Of a stretch of DNA of 5,401 nucleotides, positions 4,573 to 5,401 are shown in pieces. Position 1 is the first letter of the stretch; each line of letters opens with the position of its first letter. The DNA is from an uncultured Petrimonas sp. (GTDB lineage Bacteria; Bacteroidota; Bacteroidia; Bacteroidales; Dysgonomonadaceae). Location of the stretch: assembly GCA_934621705.1 (NCBI GenBank), contig CAKTUP010000130.1, forward strand, positions 1-5,401, written 5' to 3'. Made by a program: the position numbers and the translations under genes. Under the pieces are notes generated by a model. That model worked only from the letters and a program-made list of their open reading frames with translations, was not told where the DNA came from and searched no databases.

Positions 4573-5358
4573 ATGGCAAACTTCCACACAATTGAAACAG
4601 GTTATTTCCGGGCAGACGGCGGAGCTATGTTTGGGCCGATACCAAAAAAATATTGGAACAAACGATATCCCTGCAACGATAACAACATGTGTCTGATGAC
4701 AATGCGGTGTATGTTTATCGAAACCGATGACCGAAAAATTCTGGTAGATTGTGGCGCGGGCGACAAACAACTGGACAAATTGAAATATTATCAGCCGCAC
4801 GATTTAAAGGATTTGAGAACCGAAATTGAGAAAATCGGTTATTCGCCCGGGAAAGTTACCGATGTGGTGCTCACTCATTTGCATTTCGACCATTGCGGTG
4901 GCGGAACCGTTTTAGACAAAGGCAAGAATGTTGTACCCGCCTTTCCCAACGCCACATATTGGCTGAGCCAAACGCAATGGGACAACTACCGAAATCCGAT
5001 GCTTTACGAAGCAGCTTCGTTTTTCCCCGAAAATATCGAACCCGTTTTCGAAGCCGGGCAACTGAAATTGATAGATTCAGACCAATCGCTTTGCGAAAAC
5101 GTAACCTTGAAACTTTACGACGGACACACGCCGGGACAAATTGTTGTGTTTTTCGATAATGAAGGTGAGAAAATAGTTTCTCCGGCGGATGTTGTTCCCA
5201 CTTCCGTACATCTGCCGCTTGGTTGGTTATCGGCTTACGACAACAACGCAGCATTAGCCATGGAAGAAAAAAAGCGTTTTTTAGACGAAATAAAAGCTAA
5301 AAACGCTACGCTTATTTTCTTTCATGATGCGTACACGGCGACAAGTAAGATGCCGTAA
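4573..5358 (+). CDS. Metallo-beta-lactamase-fold hydrolase (lactonase-like), possibly with a frameshifted C-terminus
   Basis: The 261-residue protein has the metal-binding set of the MBL fold, numbered from this ATG: HLHFDH (H102, H104, D106, H107), H185 in DGHTPGQ, D206 in SPADVVPT and H251 in FFHD. All ligands for a two-metal site are present. The overall pattern (GYFRADGGAMFG at the start, DGHTPG, late FFHD) resembles the family that includes N-acyl-homoserine lactonases and related lactone or ester hydrolases; the true substrate cannot be read from sequence. No signal peptide is seen, so it should act in the cytosol. The ATG at 4573 is preferred over the in-frame TTG at 4552 because the latter lies in the -7 box. 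The protein ends only about ten residues after FFHD, whereas family members usually continue further. Another frame from 5349 reads DAVKQGTKIKDSLSTSP to the window edge, which looks like the missing tail. The gene is divergent from rfbD. Confidence 0.88.
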   Translation: MANFHTIETGYFRADGGAMFGPIPKKYWNKRYPCNDNNMCLMTMRCMFIETDDRKILVDCGAGDKQLDKLKYYQPHDLKDLRTEIEKIGYSPGKVTDVVLTHLHFDHCGGGTVLDKGKNVVPAFPNATYWLSQTQWDNYRNPMLYEAASFFPENIEPVFEAGQLKLIDSDQSLCENVTLKLYDGHTPGQIVVFFDNEGEKIVSPADVVPTSVHLPLGWLSAYDNNAALAMEEKKRFLDEIKAKNATLIFFHDAYTATSKMP

Positions 5359-5401
5359 AACAAGGTACTAAAATCAAGGATTCACTTTCAACTTCACCAA
5401 C
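5359..5401 (+). other. Stretch after the hydrolase stop; possible displaced C-terminal codons
   Basis: The frame starting at 5349 stays open for 17 codons to the window edge and reads as a plausible lysine-containing protein tail. It has no start codon of its own, and a TAA at 5346 closes it upstream, so it would be translated only after a shift from the hydrolase frame. No hairpin terminator is visible here. Confidence 0.3.

Noticed and set aside
4552..4575. Upstream TTG start for the MBL-fold hydrolase
   Set aside because: The TTG is part of the TATTTTTG -7 box, so it would lie upstream of the transcription start; the ATG at 4573 gives the expected protein start.
4546..5254. Minus-strand open frames over the hydrolase gene
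   Set aside because: Shadows of the plus-strand gene, which carries the complete MBL metal-ligand set.

Overview
The window looks like Bacteroidetes (Bacteroidota) chromosomal DNA, most likely from a Bacteroidales-like organism. Three things point there: several copies of the Bacteroidetes -7 promoter motif TAnnTTTG, almost no Shine-Dalgarno sequences ahead of the genes, and gene families typical of the phylum (an IS200-type TnpA, a tyrosine recombinase, an RF3, an RmlD). Base composition and length do not allow a species call.

Left part (1-1026), mobile DNA. The first 210 bases are the reverse-strand 5' end of a tyrosine recombinase that runs off the window. Its natural ATG is one base out of frame at an A8 run. 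Directly upstream sits a compact IS200/IS605-type element (about 213-807) with a single Y1 transposase gene (264-716, minus), a perfect hairpin at its right end and two hairpins at its left end. Both element ends carry the same 10-mer. If the element is removed in silico, a TAnnTTTG box at 826-833 falls at a normal promoter distance from the recombinase ATG, so the element appears to have landed in that gene's 5' UTR. Bases 808-1026 hold no gene.

Middle part (1027-4440), all on the minus strand. In transcription order it holds an RmlD-type dTDP-4-dehydrorhamnose reductase (3496-4440), a higB/higA toxin-antitoxin pair (3102-3395 and 2724-3089) with its own promoter and a candidate operator, and full-length peptide chain release factor 3 (1027-2601). 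The TA pair lies between two housekeeping-type genes and is bracketed by perfect 12-bp inverted copies of one repeat.

Right part (4441-5401). A divergent intergenic region leads to a plus-strand metallo-beta-lactamase-fold hydrolase (4573-5358) with a good -7 box. Its last codons may be displaced by a frameshift.

The most unusual signal is a set of five short arrays of degenerate 7-bp repeats, all at gene borders (2604-2638, 2702-2722, 3494-3521, 4446-4480, 4507-4541). Three of them have exactly five units and lie in sense orientation immediately upstream of prfC, rfbD and the hydrolase gene. An imperfect inverted repeat of about 60 bp (2645-2704) fills the rest of the prfC-higA gap.
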